Below, piece by piece: positions 59,991 through 64,000 of a DNA stretch of 64,000 bases. The position numbers were made by a program, and so were the translations under genes. The DNA comes from Pseudomonas mucidolens (GTDB taxonomy: Bacteria > Pseudomonadota > Gammaproteobacteria > Pseudomonadales > Pseudomonadaceae), in NCBI RefSeq assembly GCF_900106045.1, contig NZ_LT629802.1, positions 3,844,001 to 3,908,000 of the forward strand. The letters run 5' to 3'. The notes beneath the pieces are model-generated. The model was not told where the DNA came from, ran no database searches, and saw only the letters and a program-made list of their open reading frames with translations. Position 1 is the stretch's first letter. Each line of letters starts with the position of its first letter.

Positions 59991-60926
59991 ATGAAGGTTT
60001 CCGTGCAAGATCCCGTCGAATCATCGCAAGACATGGCCGAGGCACTGCAACAGGGTTGGCTGCCAATTCGCGAAGTGGCGCGCCAGACCGGCGTCAACGC
60101 CGTGACCCTGCGCGCCTGGGAGCGGCGCTACGGACTGATCGTGCCGCAGCGCACGCCCAAAGGCCATCGGCTGTTTGGTGCCGAGCATGTGCAGCGCATC
60201 CTCGCCATCCTCACGTGGCTCAACCGCGGAGTGCCCGTCAGCCAGGTCAAACAGTTGATCGACAACGCACACACCGCCGACGCCAGCATCGAAAACGAAT
60301 GGCACAGCTTGCGACACACTTTATTACAGGCCATCACGCAGCTGGCCGAGCGTCGGCTCGACGACACCTTCAATCAAGCCATGGCGCTGTACCCGCCACG
60401 CACACTGTGTGAACACCTGCTACTGCCGTTGCTCAAGGACCTGGAGCAGCGCTGGCAAGGGCAATTCGGCGCGCAGATGGAGCGGGTGTTTTTCTATTCC
60501 TGGCTGCGCAGCAAGTTTGGCGCGCGGATATATCACAACAATCGCCAGCTCAATGGCGCGCCGCTGCTGCTGATCAATCACTCCGACCTGCCGCTTGAGC
60601 CCCATCTATGGTTGAGCGCCTGGCTGGCGAGCAGCGCCAATTGCCCCGTGGAAGTCTTTGACTGGCCGCTGCCGGCGGGCGAATTGGCGCTGGCGGTCGG
60701 ACACCTGCAGCCGCGCGCAGTGCTGCTGCATTCCAGCACGTCGATCAATTGGGGGGCACTGCCGAAGCTGTTGAGCGGCATTGACTGCCCCATCGGGATT
60801 GCCGGGCCAACGGTGCGCATCCACCATGTCGAACTGTCGGGATTGACCCGTGACATTCCCGAATTGTTTCTGGCCGAAGACCCGTTATCGGCCCATCAGA
60901 TATTGATCCTGCGTGGACTTCTCTAA
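59991..60926 (+). CDS. MerR-family class II LitR regulator (PplR1-like)
   Basis: 311 residues. The MerR HTH is about 20-90 (LPIREVARQTGVNAVTLRAWE, shortened). The C-terminal part aligns with the cobalamin domain of CarH/LitR but lacks DxHxxG; a solitary His remains in LPLEPHLWLSAW. Position directly before phrB equals P. putida pplR1. It would repress its own operon at the boxes near 58919-58993 in the dark, with LOV receptors relieving it in the light. Its stop abuts the phrB start (TAAATG). Confidence 0.86.
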   Translation: MKVSVQDPVESSQDMAEALQQGWLPIREVARQTGVNAVTLRAWERRYGLIVPQRTPKGHRLFGAEHVQRILAILTWLNRGVPVSQVKQLIDNAHTADASIENEWHSLRHTLLQAITQLAERRLDDTFNQAMALYPPRTLCEHLLLPLLKDLEQRWQGQFGAQMERVFFYSWLRSKFGARIYHNNRQLNGAPLLLINHSDLPLEPHLWLSAWLASSANCPVEVFDWPLPAGELALAVGHLQPRAVLLHSSTSINWGALPKLLSGIDCPIGIAGPTVRIHHVELSGLTRDIPELFLAEDPLSAHQILILRGLL

Positions 60927-62372
60927 ATGCACTTGATCTGGCTGCGTAGCGATCTGCGCCTGCATGACAACACCGCCCTCGCCGCCGCCTGCGAGCGCGG
61001 CCCGACGGTGGCCGTATACCTGATCAGCGCGGATCAATGGCTGGCCCATGACGATGCGCCGTGCAAGGTGGACTTCTGGCTGCGAAATCTGCAGTGCCTG
61101 AGCCAGGCATTGGACAAATTGAATATTCCCCTGCTGATCCGTCATGCCGCGACGTGGGACCTGGCGCCCGAGGTGCTGCGTGATCTGTGCCGAGAAATGT
61201 GCATAAAGGCGGTCCACGTCAACGATGAGTATGGAATCCATGAAGCCCGGCGTGACACGCAGGTTGCCCGGGCCCTGGACGCTGACGGGGTGACTTTCCA
61301 GCGTTACCTGGATCAGTTGCTGTTCCAACCCGGCAGCGTATTGACCAAAACCGGTACCTACTTCCAGGTCTACAGCCAGTTCCGCAAAGTCTGCTACGAG
61401 CGCCTGCACACGGCCCTGCCCCGTCTGGTGGCGACACCCAAGGCCCAGGCGCCGCTGTCGATCGACAGCGATCCGATCCCGCAACAGGTGAGCGGGTTTG
61501 CCGCTCCCGGCGAAAGCTTGCGGGCCCTGTGGCCTGCCGGCGAAGAAGAAGCACAGCGGCGCCTCGAACAGTTTTGCGACGGCCAGATCAGCTACTACCC
61601 GGACGCGCGCGACTTCGCGGCCAAACCCGGCACCAGCCAGCTTTCCGCCTACCTGGCCGCGGGTGTGGTCTCACCGCGCCAGTGTCTGCATGCGGCCCTG
61701 CAAAGCAATCAGGGCGAGTTCGAAAGCGGTGATGTCGGTGCGGTCACCTGGATCAATGAGCTGCTGTGGCGCGAGTTCTACAAGCATATTCTGGTGGGCT
61801 ACCCGAGGGTGTCGCGGCACCGCGCCTTCCGCCCGGAAACCGAAGCCTTGGCCTGGCGCGATGCGTCCGAGGACCTGGCCGCCTGGCAGCAGGCACGCAC
61901 CGGCTTGCCGATCATCGACGCCGCCATGCGCCAACTGCTGCAAACCGGCTGGATGCACAATCGCCTGCGTATGGTGGTGGCAATGTTCCTCACCAAGAAC
62001 CTGCTGATCGACTGGCGCGAAGGTGAGCGCTTTTTCATGCGCCACTTGATCGACGGTGACCTGGCGGCCAACAACGGTGGCTGGCAGTGGAGTGCATCCA
62101 CCGGCACCGATTCAGCGCCTTACTTCCGGATTTTCAGCCCGCTGAGCCAGTCGGAAAAATTCGACGGCGAAGGGCGTTTCATTAAGCAGTGGTTGCCGCA
62201 GCTCGAGGCCCTGAACAAAAAACAAGTTCATAATCCCGATGCCCTCGGCGGTCTGTTTGGCGTGGCCGATTACCCACGGCCCATTGTCGATCTGAAAAAG
62301 TCCCGCGAGCGCGCCCTGGCCGCGTTCCGCAGCCTGCCGTCGCGCCAGGCTGCGGGAGGTGCGGATGAGTGA
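60927..62372 (+). CDS. phrB: Deoxyribodipyrimidine photolyase
   Basis: 481 residues. The N-terminal antenna domain is LIWLRSDLRLHDNTALA; the helical FAD domain has TGLPIIDAAMRQL, TGWMHNRLRMVVAMFL and NNGGWQWSASTGTD, trimmed where long. It splits cyclobutane pyrimidine dimers using blue/near-UV light. The antenna is probably methenyltetrahydrofolate. It starts directly at the regulator's stop. Confidence 0.95.
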   Translation: MHLIWLRSDLRLHDNTALAAACERGPTVAVYLISADQWLAHDDAPCKVDFWLRNLQCLSQALDKLNIPLLIRHAATWDLAPEVLRDLCREMCIKAVHVNDEYGIHEARRDTQVARALDADGVTFQRYLDQLLFQPGSVLTKTGTYFQVYSQFRKVCYERLHTALPRLVATPKAQAPLSIDSDPIPQQVSGFAAPGESLRALWPAGEEEAQRRLEQFCDGQISYYPDARDFAAKPGTSQLSAYLAAGVVSPRQCLHAALQSNQGEFESGDVGAVTWINELLWREFYKHILVGYPRVSRHRAFRPETEALAWRDASEDLAAWQQARTGLPIIDAAMRQLLQTGWMHNRLRMVVAMFLTKNLLIDWREGERFFMRHLIDGDLAANNGGWQWSASTGTDSAPYFRIFSPLSQSEKFDGEGRFIKQWLPQLEALNKKQVHNPDALGGLFGVADYPRPIVDLKKSRERALAAFRSLPSRQAAGGADE

Positions 62373-62414
62373 TTTCCCGCACCGGCTCGTCCGCTGCCTG
62401 AAAAGGAAAACCGT

Positions 62415-63197
62415 ATGAGCCCGACCGTGCCTCGTCGTTACTGGTTAACCGGCGCCAGCAGTGGTATCGGCCTGGCCCTGGCCGAGGTACTGCTCGGCAG
62501 TGGCGCGCATGTGGCGCTCAGCGCTCGCTCCAGCAAGCCCCTGGAACAACTTGCCCGGCACTATCCTGGGCAAGTGCTGGTGGTCGCCGGGGACCTGACC
62601 AATAGTCAGGCTGTACGCGAAATCGGCGAGCGGATTGCGCAAACCTGGGGCAGCCTGGATTCGTTGATTCTCAATGCGGGCACTTGCGAATACGTCGATG
62701 CCAAGCAGCTGGATACCACCATCATCGAGCATGTGGTACGCACCAATCTGTTGGCCAGCAGCTATTGCATCGACACCGCGCGGCCACTTTTACACACCGG
62801 GCAGACGCCTCATCTTGTGGGGATTGCCAGCGCCGTGACCTACCTGCCGATGCCCCGCATCGAAGCGTCGGGCACATCCCGCGCCGGCCTGCGTTACTTA
62901 TTTGAATCCCTGCGTAGTGATCTGTCACCCGAAGGCATCGACGTCACCGTCGTCAGCCCGGGTTTTGTCGACACCGCGCTGACCGCGCGCAACGATTTTC
63001 CGATGCCGTTGAGCTGGCCGGCAGACAAGGCTGCCCGGCATATTTTCGCCGAGCTGGACAGCCGCCCACTGGAAATCACCTTCCCGGCGCTGTCCATCGC
63101 CACGCTCTGGCCGCTGTCGAAACCGCCGAGCCGGGCCCAACTGATCATCGGCAAGCGCATGTTGCGCAGCCCGCCGCCACACAAGGACGACCTGTGA
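62415..63197 (+). CDS. Short-chain dehydrogenase of the phrB operon
   Basis: 260 residues. The NAD(P) site is WLTGASSGIGLALAE, NAG follows in LILNAGTCEY. The usual Ser-Tyr-Lys triad is not intact: the stretch that should hold YxxxK reads SGTSRAGLRYLF, so the Tyr and Lys are displaced or lost. It is 42 bases after phrB and on the same strand. SDRs in this position are common in pseudomonads. Substrate unknown. Confidence 0.8.
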   Translation: MSPTVPRRYWLTGASSGIGLALAEVLLGSGAHVALSARSSKPLEQLARHYPGQVLVVAGDLTNSQAVREIGERIAQTWGSLDSLILNAGTCEYVDAKQLDTTIIEHVVRTNLLASSYCIDTARPLLHTGQTPHLVGIASAVTYLPMPRIEASGTSRAGLRYLFESLRSDLSPEGIDVTVVSPGFVDTALTARNDFPMPLSWPADKAARHIFAELDSRPLEITFPALSIATLWPLSKPPSRAQLIIGKRMLRSPPPHKDDL

Positions 63198-63313
63198 AAA
63201 AGTCGCCATTTCGGGCAATGACATTGCTCGGCCAGGCAGCGCTCAAAGTCTTGCACTAACGCCCGTCAGGACTTTCATACACTCAGCACCGGCTTGCCTT
63301 ACACTGCGCGCCT

Positions 63314-63619
63314 ATGACCCGAATCCCACATACTCAAATTGCCGATCCTACTGTCACCTGCGCCACCTGCGCGGCGTGCTGCTGCCAGCTGGAAGTCATG
63401 CTGATCACCGACACGGGCGTGCCTGATCGTTTTATCGACACTGACGATTGGGGTGGTGAGGTCATGCTGCGCCTGGACGACGGCTGGTGCGCCGCGCTGG
63501 ACCGCGACACAATGATGTGCACGATCTATGAGAAACGACCGTTGATTTGCCGGGAGTTCGAAATGGGCGCGCCGGAGTGCATTGAGGAACGCCAAGGGCT
63601 TGCGACGATGTATCGCTGA
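63314..63619 (+). CDS. YkgJ-family cysteine-cluster protein
   Basis: A 101-residue protein with the N-terminal cysteine cluster CATCAACCC and later cysteines in GWCAALD, MCTIYEKRPLICREF and PECIEER. The CxxCxxxCC pattern suits zinc or iron-sulfur binding. Function is unknown. It is 116 bases past the SDR with no visible link to the photolyase operon. Confidence 0.85.
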   Translation: MTRIPHTQIADPTVTCATCAACCCQLEVMLITDTGVPDRFIDTDDWGGEVMLRLDDGWCAALDRDTMMCTIYEKRPLICREFEMGAPECIEERQGLATMYR

Positions 63620-63640
63620 AGCAATACCTACCTTTTTATC

Positions 63641-63680
63641 CCGTAGCAGCTGCCACGCTTTGAAAAGGCAACTGCTACGG
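63641..63680. repeat. REP-like hairpin
   Basis: CCGTAGCAG-C-TGCC pairs with GGCA-A-CTGCTACGG around a 12-base loop, a 13-pair stem with one mismatch. GTAGCAGCTGCC is a frequent P. fluorescens repeat. It lies between YkgJ and the convergent pagL. Confidence 0.65.
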
Positions 63681-63694
63681 AGCGTCGTCAGGAT

Positions 63695-64000
63695 TTACAG
63701 CGCCATGGTGTAGTGCAGCGAATAGCTTTCGACACCGTCGTTATGGCTGCTGATTCCAGCATTGGAGTAGTGCGTGGCGCGAATGCCCACTTCATGCCCG
63801 CCAGCAAACCGCAGACCGAAACCCAGACGATCCTCGAACTGGAAAGCCTGGCCGATGTTGTTGTCTTCGATCTGGGTGCGGGAGAACAAGGCCACCCCAA
63901 TCCCGGCTTCGATGTAAGGTTTTACCGACGCCCCGGCAAACTCATACACAAACACCGGCGAAAACGACAGGCTGCTCACGCTCGCGCGCTCGTCACCGTC
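63695..64000 (-). CDS. pagL: Lipid A 3-O-deacylase PagL (5' part outside window)
   Basis: The C-terminal 101 residues are visible; the frame is open to base 64000. The barrel stretches SFSPVFVYEFAGASVKPYIEAG (trimmed) and the catalytic pair His and Ser in RATHYSNAGI, followed by the Glu in GVESYSL, match P. aeruginosa PagL as I recall it. It removes the 3-O acyl chain from lipid A in the outer membrane. Full proteins are about 170 residues. phr and pagL are neighbours in P. aeruginosa too. Confidence 0.92.
   Translation of the reverse strand, partial: DGDERASVSSLSFSPVFVYEFAGASVKPYIEAGIGVALFSRTQIEDNNIGQAFQFEDRLGFGLRFAGGHEVGIRATHYSNAGISSHNDGVESYSLHYTMAL

Overview
The window is chromosomal DNA of a fluorescent Pseudomonas (P. 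fluorescens/P. putida lineage). The basis is gene order that I recognise (hmgR / hmgA-fahA-maiA; folM-folE-folX; hemH ... merR-phrB ... pagL), GC-rich codon use with dense genes, and Pseudomonas-type REP/REPIN repeats built on a GTAGGAGCGAGCTTGCTCGC core. I see no insertion sequence, prophage, CRISPR array, tRNA or rRNA. The left edge cuts a PepSY membrane protein and the right edge cuts pagL.

Layout. 0-5 kb: a Fur-box-controlled ferric citrate system (fecI-fecR-fecA) with divergent PepSY/DUF3649 membrane proteins. 5-13.5 kb: ribosome-associated HPF-like protein, LysR regulator divergent from L-serine dehydratase, DUF3509, psiE, a LexA-boxed yebG, an LtaS-type sulfatase-like membrane enzyme and nhaA. 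13.6-15.5 kb: a decayed zone with a broken histidine kinase, an XRE regulator and an orphan small protein. 15.5-23.4 kb: a Leu/Phe/Val dehydrogenase homologue lacking its catalytic lysine, SirB1, an aromatic-acid MFS transporter and the homogentisate operon with hmgR. 23.4-32.8 kb: a large MalT/LuxR regulator, DUF1329 and DUF1302 exported proteins, an SDR, a MEST-like alpha/beta hydrolase and a class II aldolase.

33-39 kb: flavodoxin, a short LOV blue-light receptor, an unknown 201-aa protein, a class II LitR/PplR-type MerR regulator, an ABM-domain membrane protein and the pterin genes folM, folE and folX, then DUF1244 and HopJ-family genes. 39-57.5 kb: housekeeping genes (trxB, cysZ, glycosyltransferase, old yellow enzyme, glutathione peroxidase, slyD, pta, a PlsC acyltransferase, cysD-cysNC, Nif3-like, algW), a TonB receptor, hemH and a TIGR01777 oxidoreductase. 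57.6-63.2 kb: an apparent light-inducible region (FAD oxidoreductase, TIGR02450 protein, DUF523/DUF1722 protein, a second PplR-type MerR, phrB photolyase, SDR). It carries sequences matching the published PplR operator TrTACA-N12-TGTAyA.

The most interesting theme is light response. The LOV/PplR pair and the PplR/phrB operon lie about 25 kb apart, so photoreceptor, regulators, operators and effectors (photolyase, flavoprotein, possibly pterin supply) are all readable here. The system is described in P. putida, but the 201-aa protein, the TIGR02450 and DUF523/DUF1722 proteins and the hybrid FMN-phosphate contact residues of this LOV protein are not explained. Other notable signals are the dehydrogenase with substituted catalytic residues, three REPINs of exactly 98 bp in convergent gaps, and a candidate small RNA ending at 29864.
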